From positions 1-64,000 of the forward strand of contig JAAWNT010000004.1 in NCBI GenBank assembly GCA_022799115.1: a stretch of DNA of 64,000 nucleotides. The letters are read 5' to 3'. Numbering within the stretch: the stretch's first letter is position 1; every line of letters begins with the position of its first letter. Origin of the DNA: Clostridiales bacterium (GTDB lineage Bacteria; Bacillota; Clostridia; Oscillospirales; Acutalibacteraceae). Shown piece after piece: positions 52,346 through 61,290 of this stretch. The notes below the pieces were generated by a model. That model ran no database searches, had not been told where the DNA came from, and saw only the letters and a program-made list of their open reading frames with translations. A program made the position numbers and the translations under genes.

Positions 52346-53230
52346 ATGTCCAGACTTCGCCGGTACTGGAAACAGGAATTTCTGCCGGTCTTTCAAAACC
52401 TTGTAAAGCGTTATTTTCAGGACGAAGTTGGGCGTTCCGCCGCGGCTTTGGCCTATTATCTATTATTCTCTTTTTTCCCTTTGCTTATTTTTTTAAGCTC
52501 TTTGATTAGCTTTTTGGATTTGCCGCCACTGTCTACCGATAGTTTTCAAACCTTTATCCCCGCCGATATCATCAGCATTGTCAACACCTATTTGGAACAT
52601 ATCGCCGAGGTAAAAAACGGCAATCTTTTGCTATTCGGACTGTTTTTTACCATATATTTTACCATGCGAGCGGTGGACTGTCTTATGCGTTCCAGCAGGC
52701 GCGCTTACCGCGTCAGCGAAAAAAAAGCGTTTCCCCGGAATCAGATCCAGGTATTCCTGTATACCATTTTTTTAATGGTAGTCATCTTCGCGTCGTTGCT
52801 GCTCATGACCATTGGACGCACGGTGCTCACCTTTTTGGCTCGTTTTTTCCCCATCAACGCGGATTCCATCAACTTCTGGAACGTGGTCCGCTTTTTTATT
52901 CTGGCTGTTATGCTGTTTTTTGCCCTTTCTTTTCTTTATACTCTTGCGCCGGGAAAACGGCAGAATTTTCGTCAAGTGCTGCCGGGTACCATTGCCGCTT
53001 TGATTTCCTGGCTGATTTTTTCTATGGGGTTTGCCTACTACGTGGAGCATATGGCTCACTACTCGGTGCTATACGGGTCGATCGGTGCGGTCATTGTTCT
53101 CATGCTGTGGCTTTATTGTACCTCTACCACCCTGATTATGGGGATGGAGGTAAACTGCGCTATTATTAATAAAAATAAGATGAAACGGCAACAGCGGGCG
53201 CGTTTTTCTGCAAAAACCTACAAACGATAG
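52346..53230 (+). CDS. YihY/BrkB-family membrane protein
   Basis: The 294-aa protein has about six membrane helices and the family hallmarks: ALAYYLLFSFFPLLIFL near the start, AYRVSEKK after helix two, FLYTLAPGKRQNF and YGSIGAVIVLMLWLYCTS near the end. The family was once annotated as ribonuclease BN; that assignment was withdrawn and the role is unknown. ATG 52346 follows AAACGAGGTG. The end is Lys/Arg-rich, on the cytoplasmic side. Confidence 0.92.
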   Translation: MSRLRRYWKQEFLPVFQNLVKRYFQDEVGRSAAALAYYLLFSFFPLLIFLSSLISFLDLPPLSTDSFQTFIPADIISIVNTYLEHIAEVKNGNLLLFGLFFTIYFTMRAVDCLMRSSRRAYRVSEKKAFPRNQIQVFLYTIFLMVVIFASLLLMTIGRTVLTFLARFFPINADSINFWNVVRFFILAVMLFFALSFLYTLAPGKRQNFRQVLPGTIAALISWLIFSMGFAYYVEHMAHYSVLYGSIGAVIVLMLWLYCTSTTLIMGMEVNCAIINKNKMKRQQRARFSAKTYKR

Positions 53231-53313
53231 GGAATCTTAATCGACAGAACGGTTTGTGCGATCACCGTTTTTTCTAAATTTCCATGTAAACCGTATATTT
53301 AGATGAAAATAGT

Positions 53314-53357
53314 AAAAACCTTCGCGGCTTGTCCAAAAAGCTGCGGAGGTTTTTTCT
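53314..53357. terminator. Bidirectional terminator between yihY-type gene and sigG
   Basis: AAAAACCT plus CGC pair with GCG plus AGGTTTTT with one mismatch. It touches the sigG stop and stops both convergent units. Confidence 0.8.
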
Positions 53358-54139
53358 TAGATTTGATTTTTAATCCGGTCCAGAGCGCCTTTCTCCAGTC
53401 TGGATACCTGCGCCTGGCTGATACCGATTTCCTCCGCCACCTCCATTTGGGTTTTTCCCTTGAAAAAGCGCAGGGAAAGAATCTTTTTTTCCCGATCGTT
53501 GAGATTGCGGATGGCCTCCTTCAACGCGATCTCATTAAGCCAGTTGTTGTCGTCGTTTTTATCCCCCACCTGATCCATCACAAAGATGGTATCGTTGCCG
53601 TCGGAGAACACCGGTTCATACAGGGAAACGGGTTCAACAATGGCCTCCAGCGCCAGCACCACGTCCTCTTTGTTCATGTCCAGCTCTTTGGCAATCTCTT
53701 CCACCGTGGGTTCCCGATTTCTCTCTGCCGTCAATCTCTCCTTTACCTGCATAGCCTTATATGCGGTATCACGCAAGGAGCGGGACACCCGAATCGAATT
53801 CGAGTCTCTAAGATATCTTCGCACCTCACCGATTACCATAGGCACCGCATAGGTGGAGAAGCGCACATCCAGATCCGTGTTAAAGTTATCGATGGCTTTA
53901 ATCAGGCCAATACATCCAACCTGGAATAAATCGTCCATATTTTCGCCCCGATTGGTAAACCGCTGAATGACACTGAGCACCAAGCGTAAATTTCCGTTAA
54001 TCAGCTCTTCTCTGGCCTGTTTACACTCACGTTCCGTACCTTCTTTTACAATTTTTAGCAGCCTGCGCTTTTCCGCCTCCGTTAAAACCTTTAGTTTAGC
54101 GGTGTTGACTCCGCATATTTCCACCTTATTATACTGCAC
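53357..54139 (-). CDS. sigG: Late forespore sigma factor SigG
   Basis: SigG directs late forespore transcription. The 260-aa protein starts with the family signature YNKVEICGVNTAKLKVLT, has region 2 (GENMDDLFQVGCIGLIKAI, then DVRFSTYAVPMVIGEVRRYL) and region 4 with QMEVAEEIGISQAQVSRLEK. GTG 54139 follows GGGGGAG. Unlike in Bacillus, sigE and spoIIGA are not adjacent. Upstream lies a possible 35-codon frame and a divergent S1-domain gene. Confidence 0.96.
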   Translation of the reverse strand: MQYNKVEICGVNTAKLKVLTEAEKRRLLKIVKEGTERECKQAREELINGNLRLVLSVIQRFTNRGENMDDLFQVGCIGLIKAIDNFNTDLDVRFSTYAVPMVIGEVRRYLRDSNSIRVSRSLRDTAYKAMQVKERLTAERNREPTVEEIAKELDMNKEDVVLALEAIVEPVSLYEPVFSDGNDTIFVMDQVGDKNDDNNWLNEIALKEAIRNLNDREKKILSLRFFKGKTQMEVAEEIGISQAQVSRLEKGALDRIKNQI

Positions 54140-54175
54140 GTTTGCTCCCCCGTTTCCTGGAATAACTTGTTATCA

Positions 54176-54283
54176 TTATTGCCGCTCGTGGGACAAATCA
54201 TACAGTGTGACAGATCTTCCGCCGATTTCTTCCATCAACCCAAAATCTATTTCAAAGGATTCCAGGCGTTTTCCGCATTTCAA
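54176..54283 (-). CDS. Possible short peptide gene upstream of sigG, 35 aa
   Basis: This 36-codon frame on the minus strand starts with TTG 54283 and ends 37 nt before sigG. The peptide looks protein-like (LESFEIDFGLMEEIGGRSVT) but has no clear SD and an in-frame stop just upstream. It may be the relic of a longer gene or chance. Confidence 0.25.
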   Translation of the reverse strand: MKCGKRLESFEIDFGLMEEIGGRSVTLYDLSHERQ

Positions 54284-54435
54284 AGGTCATATTTTACAGC
54301 GTGGACCGCATATAGTTGGGATGTGCACTGTACCAGAGGGAGGCATGGACGAGATGCCGAACCGCCCTTTCCCACGCGAAATGGGCGGAAAAGAAAGCAA
54401 TCAGAAAAAGGCGCGTGGAGAAAAGGCGGTTAAAG

Positions 54436-55365
54436 ATGAATGAATTTTATCCGGAAGGTTGGCTGATTGACACCTTAGAAAATCGAAATGCAATGCAGAC
54501 GCCCTCCTCATTGGCGGAAGCCTGCCACGAAGGACGTTTGTTGGAGGGGCGCGCTCTTGTTTGTGACGGCGCGCACAATTTAATCGTGGATTTAGGATGT
54601 ATGCGCGGGATGATTCCCCGGGAGGAGGGAGCCATCGGCATTCGGGAAGGTACGGTCCGGGATATCGCCGTTATATCCAGAGTAAACCGCCCGGTGTGTT
54701 TTATCATTACCGGCTTCCAAAAGGGAGCCGATGGAAAAACCACCGCGATCCTTTCCCGCCGCGCGGCGCAGGAGCTTTGCATGCGGCACTACATATCCCG
54801 ATTGATTCCCGGCGATATCATCAACGCAAGGATTACGCATTTGGAGGCTTTCGGCGCTTTTGCGGACATCGGCTGCGGCGTTGTTTCTCTCCTGCCCATT
54901 GATACCATCTCAGTTTCCAGAATCGATCATCCCAGGGAACGCTTTTTTGTGGGGATGGATATCCGGGCTGTGGTAAAATCGTTGGACAATGGCCGAATCA
55001 GCCTGACCCACAAAGAGCTGTTGGGCACTTGGGAAGAGAACGCCGCCATGTTTACCATTGGAGAAACAGTGGCCGGAATTGTACGATCAGTCGAGGATTA
55101 CGGCGCTTTTGTGGAGCTTACCCCCAATCTGGCGGGCCTGGCTGAAACCAAGGAGGGTGTGCGGGCAGGCCAGCAGGCCAGCGTTTACATCAAAAACATC
55201 ATTCCCAGCCGGATGAAAGTAAAGCTAATTATCATTGATACTTTTGAATATGAGTACCGTCCTTGTGCTCCCAACTACTTTATTACCGGCAATCATATCG
55301 ATCATTTTACCTATTCTCCCGCAGATTCGGAAAAAGTCATCGAAACCGTGTTCGCTCCCATTTAA
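54436..55365 (+). CDS. S1-domain RNA-binding protein
   Basis: The 309-aa protein carries S1-type beta barrels: about residues 30-105 (degenerate, VDLGCMRGMIPREEG), 120-195 (PGDIINARITHLEAFGAFAD), and 205-270 (GETVAGIVRSVEDYGAFVEL). It resembles the shortened RpsA-like proteins of Clostridia, not the six-repeat S1 of E. coli. It may help in mRNA binding; the target is unknown. ATG 54436 follows AAAAGGCGG. A longer in-frame extension is rejected because it has no SD. It is divergent from sigG. Confidence 0.88.
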   Translation: MNEFYPEGWLIDTLENRNAMQTPSSLAEACHEGRLLEGRALVCDGAHNLIVDLGCMRGMIPREEGAIGIREGTVRDIAVISRVNRPVCFIITGFQKGADGKTTAILSRRAAQELCMRHYISRLIPGDIINARITHLEAFGAFADIGCGVVSLLPIDTISVSRIDHPRERFFVGMDIRAVVKSLDNGRISLTHKELLGTWEENAAMFTIGETVAGIVRSVEDYGAFVELTPNLAGLAETKEGVRAGQQASVYIKNIIPSRMKVKLIIIDTFEYEYRPCAPNYFITGNHIDHFTYSPADSEKVIETVFAPI

Positions 55366-55521
55366 ACGATATCTTCCGGGGCTGCCGTTTCTGTTTTGAT
55401 TAGAGTAATCGACAAAACCACTTTTTGCTTTTACATCAGCCTGATTCCCGCTTTCCGTTCTCCAATCCTGAAAATCCGTACGGGGGGAATCAGGCTTTGT
55501 ATAATAAAAGTGAAAAAAAGG

Positions 55522-55550
55522 TTGACAAGCTGGATGGAGTTGGATATAAT
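55522..55550 (+). promoter_or_regulatory. Consensus promoter of tRNA-Leu copy 1
   Basis: TTGACA (55522-55527), exactly 17 nt, TATAAT (55545-55550). The match to the sigma-A consensus is complete. It is 30 nt ahead of the tRNA. Confidence 0.92.
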
Positions 55551-55580
55551 ATATCTCGTCCTCAAAAAGAAAACAGAAAT

Positions 55581-55667
55581 GCGGATATGGCGGAATTGGC
55601 AGACGCGTATGGTTCAGGTCCATATGAAAGCAATTTCATGCAGGTTCAAGTCCTGTTATCCGCACCA
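55581..55667 (+). tRNA. tRNA-Leu (anticodon CAG), copy 1
   Basis: An 87-nt class II tRNA: acceptor GCGGATA pairs with TATCCGC, the anticodon stem TATGG/CCATA has loop TTCAGGT with CAG, and the variable arm TGAAA/TTTCA is long, as in Leu tRNAs. CCA is encoded. Open frames that read WRNWQTRMVQVHMKAIS over this region are translated tRNA, not genes. Confidence 0.95.
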
Positions 55668-55702
55668 AATCGGAACGAGTTACACTCGTTCCGATTTTTT
55701 TC
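55667..55702 (+). terminator. Terminator of tRNA-Leu copy 1
   Basis: AATCGGAACGAG pairs with CTCGTTCCGATT around TTACA, followed by a T-run; it begins at the CCA end. Confidence 0.92.
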
Positions 55703-55955
55703 ATTTTATGAAAAAATTTTTCCCCCTTTGTGGCACTACCAACTTTTTGTGGCTTCAAGTCCACATCAAACGTTCTCGAAACATCTCTTTTTCGTGGCCT
55801 ATTGACAGAGCAAGTATCCATGTATGAATTCCAGTAATTGACGGCTTGCTTTGAAAGCTCCTTGTAAATGAGATCTATTGCGATATCAGATTTGCCCTTT
55901 ACTGGTCCCCGTTCTTCAGGCCAACATCAAATCTCACCGGGAGGGAGTAGGTAAA

Positions 55956-55982
55956 ATGAAGCGTTTGCTTCGGAATATATAA
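55956..55982 (+). CDS. Possible eight-residue peptide
   Basis: ATG 55956 to TAA 55982 encodes MKRLLRNI. GGGAGGG lies 9 to 10 nt upstream. The frame is basic and hydrophobic, and runs straight into a terminator hairpin. It could be a leader peptide, but no regulated gene follows on the same strand. Confidence 0.2.
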   Translation: MKRLLRNI

Positions 55983-56016
55983 AGCGCAGGTCTGAAACCT
56001 CAGACCTGCGCTTTTC
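55981..56016 (+). terminator. Strong intrinsic terminator without a clear gene
   Basis: AAAGCGCAGGTCTGA pairs perfectly with TCAGACCTGCGCTTT around AACC, ending in T. It must end some transcript; none of the annotated genes does so here. Confidence 0.8.
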
Positions 56017-56310
56017 ATCGTTTTATCAAAGAATAATAATTTTGTTTTAGCCATTAATTCGATATATTAGTATGTAATCACTTTTCTTTCTTCTTAGCTC
56101 ATCCCCATTAAAAGGATAAGGAGAATATCAATTGTTAATATGGATAGATGAGGGAGTTTTATCTTTTAAATGCAAATCTCCCAAAATATTATGGTTTTAG
56201 TTTGGTTCAGGCGCCAACAAAAAAGAACGAAGCCGGATGCATTACGACAACCATTTTCGCTCAACAAAATAAGGAGAAACCGTGAAGCGGATGCAAAATT
56301 TTTCAGAAAA

Positions 56311-56345
56311 GAAAAAATCGGAACAAGTTATACTTGTTCCGATTT
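56311..56345 (-). terminator. Terminator of tRNA-Leu copy 2
   Basis: On the minus strand AATCGGAACAAG pairs with CTTGTTCCGATT around TATAA, followed by T residues. Compared with copy 1, one G-C pair is replaced by A-T on both arms. Confidence 0.9.
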
Positions 56346-56431
56346 GGTGCGGATAACAGGACTTGAACCTGCATGAAATTGCTTTCATATGGACCTGAAC
56401 CATACGCGTCTGCCAATTCCGCCATATCCGC
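56345..56431 (-). tRNA. tRNA-Leu (anticodon CAG), copy 2
   Basis: The same 87-nt sequence as copy 1, on the opposite strand. The anticodon, variable arm and encoded CCA are unchanged. The two genes point toward each other with 677 nt between them. Confidence 0.95.
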
Positions 56432-56460
56432 ATATTCACTTTTCTCAAGCAACGTGTTAT

Positions 56461-56489
56461 ATTATAGCGTGCAACGCAAAAATTGTCAA
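56461..56489 (-). promoter_or_regulatory. Consensus promoter of tRNA-Leu copy 2
   Basis: On the minus strand TTGACA (56484-56489), 17 nt, TATAAT (56461-56466). Both hexamers are perfect, as in copy 1, but the spacer differs. Confidence 0.92.
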
Positions 56490-56562
56490 CCTTTTTTCGC
56501 ATTTATTTTTAAATGTCGAAAAAGGTGATGCGATTTTTCTTGTCGGCATCAATGATTGAAAC

Positions 56563-57150
56563 TCAACTGAAAAACAAGTGCTCAATTAAAATTTTGGTGC
56601 CAATAAATACAAGGACAAATCCTCCCAAAAGCTCGGCTTTGGAACAAAATAGGTCGCCAAACTTTTTCCCGATGAATACGCCGCTCAGAGAGATGGCAAA
56701 GGTAGTTACACCGATGATGGAAACGGCATATCCCATCAACGCCACTGTGGAAGCCCCCACCGCCGAAGGTAGAATAATCCCGGTTGCCAGCGCATCAATA
56801 CTGGTGGCGATGGCCATAACGATCAGCATCCGAAAGCCGATGGGATTGCGAGATTGGCATTCGGTTTCTTTGTTCCGGTCTTTCCAGGCGTCGTAAATCA
56901 TCTTACCGCCAATATACCCCAAAAGAACAAATGCAATCCAGTGATCCAATTGACTGATTAACCCTTCTCCGGCCTTGCCAATGGCCCAACCAATCATAGG
57001 CATAACCGCCTGAAACAGTCCGAAGCAAACGGCGATTTTCAAAGCATGTGCGATCCGCAATCCCCTGGTAACTGCGCCGTTGGTAACAGAAACAGCGAAC
57101 GCATCCATGGATAGACCGATAGCGATTCCTAAAAGCGATAAATAATCCAT
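56563..57150 (-). CDS. mntP: Manganese efflux pump MntP-like
   Basis: MntP exports Mn2+ and protects from manganese excess. The 195-aa protein has six membrane helices and the two repeated metal motifs: GLSMDAFAVSVTNG in helix one and ATSIDALATGIILPS in helix four, with the aspartates. ATG 57150 follows GGAGG; a longer frame upstream is not protein-like. No yybP-ykoY riboswitch was recognised upstream; a DtxR/MntR-type regulator at 22296 could control it. Confidence 0.94.
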   Translation of the reverse strand: MDYLSLLGIAIGLSMDAFAVSVTNGAVTRGLRIAHALKIAVCFGLFQAVMPMIGWAIGKAGEGLISQLDHWIAFVLLGYIGGKMIYDAWKDRNKETECQSRNPIGFRMLIVMAIATSIDALATGIILPSAVGASTVALMGYAVSIIGVTTFAISLSGVFIGKKFGDLFCSKAELLGGFVLVFIGTKILIEHLFFS

Positions 57151-57250
57151 CAATGATGATCCTCCAATTCTTAAATGAGTAGGAAGAGAACTCTTTATAT
57201 ATACGTTGCCGTATGGAGAAAAATAATCGAAAAATTTATGTGTAACCATA

Positions 57251-57279
57251 ACTTTAATGGAAAAAGGGCGCCCTGTCAA
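57251..57279 (-). promoter_or_regulatory. Candidate promoter of mntP
   Basis: On the minus strand TTGACA (57274-57279), 17 nt, TAAAGT (57251-57256), leaving a leader of about 95 nt. Confidence 0.6.
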
Positions 57280-57329
57280 TAGAAGGAAAGAAGGAACCCT
57301 CTTAAAAGAGGTAACACAGCAGAAATAAT

Positions 57330-57358
57330 TTGCCAATCAACCTGAGAAATGATAGAAT
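57330..57358 (+). promoter_or_regulatory. Promoter of hisHF
   Basis: TTGCCA (57330-57335), 17 nt, TAGAAT (57353-57358), 29 nt ahead of the hisH start. Confidence 0.7.
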
Positions 57359-57387
57359 AATACAAACAATTGTGAAGGGATGTTACC

Positions 57388-58026
57388 ATGATAGCTGTGA
57401 TCGATTACGGGGCGGGAAATTTACAAAGCGTCTGTAAAGCGCTTCATCACATAGGGTGCGAATGCAGTGTGGTGAAGGACCGAGTCTCGCTGTTTCAGGC
57501 GGAAGGAGCGATATTGCCCGGTGTGGGTTCTTTTGCCGACGCCATGGATTGTATGGAACAGTCCGGCATGAAAGAGGCTGTCGTTGATTATATTCAAGCG
57601 GGGAATCCTTTGCTGGGGATTTGTCTTGGTCTTCAGCTGTTGTTTGAGGGCAGTGAAGAAAGCCCCGGTGTGAAGGGACTGGGACTTCTAAAGGGAAACA
57701 TTGTTCGGATTCCTGCGGGAGAAGGACTTAAAATTCCACATATCGGCTGGAATTCTCTGTCTATTTGTGAGGACTCTCCACTGTTTCGCGGAATCAGACA
57801 ACAATCCTTTGTCTATTTTGTTCATTCCTATTATTTAAAAGCCCAGGAGCGGGAGGTAGTTACCTCACAGACCCACTACGGCGTGAATATCGACGCATCC
57901 ATCGGGAAGGGAAATCTCTTTGCCACTCAATTCCATCCTGAAAAAAGCGGAGAGATTGGATTGAAGATGTTGCAGAATTTTGCCGACCTGGTGGCAGAAT
58001 ACCGCAGAAACGATCATAAGAACTAG
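57388..58026 (+). CDS. hisH: Imidazole glycerol phosphate synthase, glutaminase subunit
   Basis: HisH releases ammonia from glutamine and passes it to HisF in histidine and AICAR formation. This class I amidotransferase has the nucleophile in LLGICLGLQLLFEGSEE, the catalytic His and Glu in ATQFHPEKSG, and the start VIDYGAGNLQSVCKAL. The 212-aa length is standard. GAAGGGATG precedes ATG 57388. It is followed by hisF after 21 nt; no other his gene is near. Confidence 0.96.
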   Translation: MIAVIDYGAGNLQSVCKALHHIGCECSVVKDRVSLFQAEGAILPGVGSFADAMDCMEQSGMKEAVVDYIQAGNPLLGICLGLQLLFEGSEESPGVKGLGLLKGNIVRIPAGEGLKIPHIGWNSLSICEDSPLFRGIRQQSFVYFVHSYYLKAQEREVVTSQTHYGVNIDASIGKGNLFATQFHPEKSGEIGLKMLQNFADLVAEYRRNDHKN

Positions 58027-58047
58027 GCTTGAGAGGATGGTTAAGCA

Positions 58048-58806
58048 ATGCATGCAAAACGTATCATACCCTGCTTAGACGTAAAAAACGGAAGAGTCGT
58101 TAAGGGGACCAGTTTCGTAAATCTTCGGGATGCGGGAGACCCGGTTGAAGCCGCTGTTGCCTATGACAGGCAGGGCGCGGATGAGCTGGTTCTGCTGGAT
58201 ATCACTGCTTCTTCCGATGCTCGAAGTATTATGTTGGATATTGTCAGCGAAGTGGCCAACAGCATTTTTATTCCCTTTACCGTGGGGGGAGGAATCCGCA
58301 CGGTAGATGATTTTACCCAATTGCTTCGGGCGGGAGCGGATAAGGTTTCAGTGAACTCAGCAGCTATTAAAAGACCTGAAATCATTAACGAGGCCGCGTA
58401 TAAATTTGGAAGTCAGTGTGTGGTGGTGGCCATTGATGCAAAACGCCGGTCCAATAATAGCTGGGAAGTCTATATCAACGGGGGCCGTATTCCAATGAAT
58501 ATGGACGTAGTGCAGTGGGCCATAGAGGCTGAAAAGCGCGGAGCGGGGGAGATCCTGCTCACCAGTATGGACTGCGACGGCGTAAAAAACGGATATGATT
58601 TGGAGCTGACAAAGGCAGTTTCCGAGCAGGTAGGAATCCCTGTTATTGCATCCGGCGGGGCAGGAAAGCTGGCGCATTTTTACGATGCATTTACTTTGGG
58701 AAAGGCGGACGCGGTATTGGCGGCCTCCTTGTTCCATTTTGGAGAAATCACCATACAAGAGCTTAAGGACTATCTGCATCAGCAGGGGATCTCCGTACGC
58801 AGATAG
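58048..58806 (+). CDS. hisF: Imidazole glycerol phosphate synthase, cyclase subunit
   Basis: HisF is the TIM-barrel cyclase that uses ammonia from HisH. The catalytic Asp residues lie in [15 protein letters not shown] and [26 protein letters not shown] and [13 protein letters not shown] are the phosphate-binding loops. The 252-aa length is standard. Only hisH and hisF form this operon; the rest of the pathway must lie elsewhere, apart from the possible phosphatase at 17312. Confidence 0.97.
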   Translation: MHAKRIIPCLDVKNGRVVKGTSFVNLRDAGDPVEAAVAYDRQGADELVLLDITASSDARSIMLDIVSEVANSIFIPFTVGGGIRTVDDFTQLLRAGADKVSVNSAAIKRPEIINEAAYKFGSQCVVVAIDAKRRSNNSWEVYINGGRIPMNMDVVQWAIEAEKRGAGEILLTSMDCDGVKNGYDLELTKAVSEQVGIPVIASGGAGKLAHFYDAFTLGKADAVLAASLFHFGEITIQELKDYLHQQGISVRR

Positions 58807-58823
58807 CTCAAGAGAAGAAACAC

Positions 58824-58853
58824 TTGTAAGAGTCAGGAAAATAGTGGTATAAT
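58824..58853 (+). promoter_or_regulatory. Promoter of glnA
   Basis: TTGTAA (58824-58829), 18 nt, TATAAT (58848-58853) preceded by TGG as in extended -10 elements; 68 nt ahead of glnA. Confidence 0.65.
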
Positions 58854-58920
58854 AAAATATCGGCCTGTTTCTATGCGGTTTAGAAAAAGGCAAGCGTTAA
58901 AAAGGGAGGATTTGCTGTTT

Positions 58921-60261
58921 ATGGGAACCACAGCCCGTTATACAAAAGAGGACATCAAACGCATCGTGGAGGAGGAGAACATCCGGTTCATCCGCCTACA
59001 GTTTACCGATATCTTTGGCGCGTGTAAAAATGTCGCCATTACCAAAAGCCAATTGAACAAGGCCCTGGATAATAAATGTATGTTCGACGGATCGTCCATT
59101 GAAGGTTTTGTCCGAATCGAAGAATCCGACATGGAGCTGTATCCGGATCTGGATACGTTTATGATTTATCCGTGGAAGCCCACGCCGGGCAAGGTGGCCC
59201 GCATCATTTGCGATGTCTACAGACCGGATGGGACGCCGTTTGACGGAGATCCCCGCTATATCCTGCGGAGAGTGCTCAAACAGGCGGCCGATATGGGATT
59301 TACCTTCAATGTGGGTCCGGAATGCGAATTTTTCCTGTTCCAGACCGATGAAAACGGCGAACCCACCACCAAAACCATTGATAACGGCAGCTATTTTGAA
59401 CTGGGTCCCGTGGACAAAGGGGAAGACGCACGCCGGGATATCTGCATTACATTGGAGGATATGGGTTTTGAAATTGAGGCTTCCCATCATGAATGCGCGC
59501 CGGGTCAGCATGAAATTGATTTTAAATACAGCGAAGCGCTGACCGCTGCGGATAATATCATGTCCTTTAAGCTTGCGGTAAAATCCATCGCGGAACGGCA
59601 TGGTTTGCACGCCACGTTTATGCCAAAGCCGATTTTTAACGAGGCCGGCTCAGGAATGCACATCAATATGTCCCTATGCCGGGATGGAAAGAACGCTTTC
59701 TATGATCCTGAGGATAAAAACGGATTGAGCGATATCGCCTATAGCTTTATTGCAGGGATCATTGAGCATGCCAAGGGAATGACTGCAATCACCAATCCCC
59801 TGGTCAATTCTTACAAACGTTTGGTACCCGGCTATGAGGCGCCGGTTTATATCGCCTGGTCCACCCAGAACCGCAGCCCATTGGTACGCATTCCCTCCTC
59901 GCGAGGAGAGGGAACTCGTATTGAGCTGAGAAACCCGGATCCCTCCGCAAATCCTTATTTGGTGCTTGCGGTCTGCCTGGCCGCCGGATTGGACGGTGTG
60001 CGCAGAGGGCTTACTCCGCCGCCTTCCATCGACAGCAATGTATTCAAGCTGACCGACGACGAACGGGAGGCCATGGGTGTGGAAAATATCCCGGACAATT
60101 TGGATCGTGCGATTCGAGCTATGAAAAAGGACAGCATCATCCATGAAACGTTGGGCAGCCATGCGTTTCGGAAATATGTCGCCTATAAGCAGGCGGAGTG
60201 GAACAGCTATCGTAATGTGGTCACCAAATGGGAGATCGATCAGTATTTGGGCAGATATTAA
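58921..60261 (+). CDS. glnA: Glutamine synthetase, type I
   Basis: GlnA joins ammonia to glutamate with ATP. The 446-aa length and lack of an obvious adenylylation tyrosine loop fit the GSI-alpha type of Firmicutes. Conserved blocks seen are [40 protein letters not shown], and [16 protein letters not shown] 58921 lies 11 nt after GGGAGG. It is followed by asnA after 18 nt, so both ammonia-fixing enzymes are probably made together. No GlnR gene is adjacent. Confidence 0.97.
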   Translation: MGTTARYTKEDIKRIVEEENIRFIRLQFTDIFGACKNVAITKSQLNKALDNKCMFDGSSIEGFVRIEESDMELYPDLDTFMIYPWKPTPGKVARIICDVYRPDGTPFDGDPRYILRRVLKQAADMGFTFNVGPECEFFLFQTDENGEPTTKTIDNGSYFELGPVDKGEDARRDICITLEDMGFEIEASHHECAPGQHEIDFKYSEALTAADNIMSFKLAVKSIAERHGLHATFMPKPIFNEAGSGMHINMSLCRDGKNAFYDPEDKNGLSDIAYSFIAGIIEHAKGMTAITNPLVNSYKRLVPGYEAPVYIAWSTQNRSPLVRIPSSRGEGTRIELRNPDPSANPYLVLAVCLAAGLDGVRRGLTPPPSIDSNVFKLTDDEREAMGVENIPDNLDRAIRAMKKDSIIHETLGSHAFRKYVAYKQAEWNSYRNVVTKWEIDQYLGRY

Positions 60262-60279
60262 GGGAGTGAGAGAAATCCA

Positions 60280-61290
60280 ATGACGCAATTGATTTTACCG
60301 GATCATTATAAGGCCGGAATGGATATCAAAGAAACCGAAGTTGCCATCAAATTTATCAAAGATTTTTTTGAACGTCGCTTGGCGGAAGCGCTTCATTTAA
60401 CACGAGTATCCGCCCCGCTGTTTGTGCTGGCGTCTTCGGGCCTGAACGACAATCTCAATGGATACGAACGCCCGGTTGCTTTCGGCATCCGGGAGCAGGG
60501 AGACGTCATGTGTGAAATTGTACACTCCCTGGCCAAATGGAAACGCCAAGCCCTCAAACGTTACCAATTTGCTCCTGGCGAGGGACTTTATACCGACATG
60601 AACGCGATACGCAGGGACGAGGACACCGATAATCTGCATTCGCTCTATGTGGATCAGTGGGACTGGGAGCGCGTCATTCAAAGGGAAGAACGAAATACAG
60701 AAACTCTAAAAGAAATTGTCGCCCTGATCTACCAGGCCATTAAGGATACGGAGCAACATGTCTATGAAAAATATCCTCAGATTAAACCAATGTTGCCAGA
60801 AAAAATCACCTTTATCACCACAGGGGAGCTGGAGGAGAGATATCCCGAGTTGTCTGCCAAAGAACGGGAAAAGCAGGTGGCCAAGGAATATGGCGCTGTC
60901 TTTTTAATGCAGATCGGCGGCGCGCTCAAATCGGGCAAACCCCATGACGGCAGAGCCCCCGACTATGACGATTGGAGTCTGAACGGGGATATCCTCGTAT
61001 ACTATCCTCTGTTGGATACTGCAGTTGAGCTTTCCTCCATGGGAATTCGTGTAGACGAGGAGACGCTGAGAAAACAGCTTTCCATCAGTGGTTGTGAAGA
61101 CCGTGCTCAGCTGCCCTTCCAGAAATCGCTGCTGTCTGGAGAATTGCCGCTCACCATCGGCGGAGGGATTGGACAGTCCCGTCTGTGTATGGTCTTTTTA
61201 CATAGAGCTCATATTGGAGAGGTTCAGTCTTCCATTTGGCCGCAGGAAATGGTGGACCAGTGTGCAGAACATCACATTTATCTGCTGTAA
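60280..61290 (+). CDS. asnA: Aspartate--ammonia ligase
   Basis: AsnA makes asparagine from aspartate, ammonia and ATP; it does not use glutamine. The class II synthetase-like fold shows the blocks LNGYERPVAFGI, SLYVDQWDWERVI, GRAPDYDDWSLNGDI and the ending IGGGIGQSRLCM. The 336-aa length is standard. GGGAGTGAGAG precedes ATG 60280. Pairing with glnA suggests regulation by nitrogen supply. Confidence 0.97.
   Translation: MTQLILPDHYKAGMDIKETEVAIKFIKDFFERRLAEALHLTRVSAPLFVLASSGLNDNLNGYERPVAFGIREQGDVMCEIVHSLAKWKRQALKRYQFAPGEGLYTDMNAIRRDEDTDNLHSLYVDQWDWERVIQREERNTETLKEIVALIYQAIKDTEQHVYEKYPQIKPMLPEKITFITTGELEERYPELSAKEREKQVAKEYGAVFLMQIGGALKSGKPHDGRAPDYDDWSLNGDILVYYPLLDTAVELSSMGIRVDEETLRKQLSISGCEDRAQLPFQKSLLSGELPLTIGGGIGQSRLCMVFLHRAHIGEVQSSIWPQEMVDQCAEHHIYLL

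Larger units (their letters stand above)
55668..56344. other. 677-base region between two convergent tRNA-Leu genes
   Basis: No standard gene lies here. It holds the two tRNA terminators, a candidate -35/-10 pair at 55802-55828, an eight-codon frame at 55956-55982 with a strong SD (GGGAGGG), and a 15-bp terminator at 55981-56016. Together these could make a small RNA of about 180 nt. Confidence 0.5.

Noticed and set aside
55577..55805. Open frames over tRNA-Leu that encode RIWRNWQTRMVQVHMKAIS and similar on both strands near 55.6 and 56.4 kb
   Set aside because: These are translations of tRNA-Leu itself; the cloverleaf and promoters leave no doubt.
57151..57300. Possible yybP-ykoY manganese riboswitch before mntP
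   Set aside because: I looked for its conserved GGGGAGUA core and found none; the leader is only about 95 nt.
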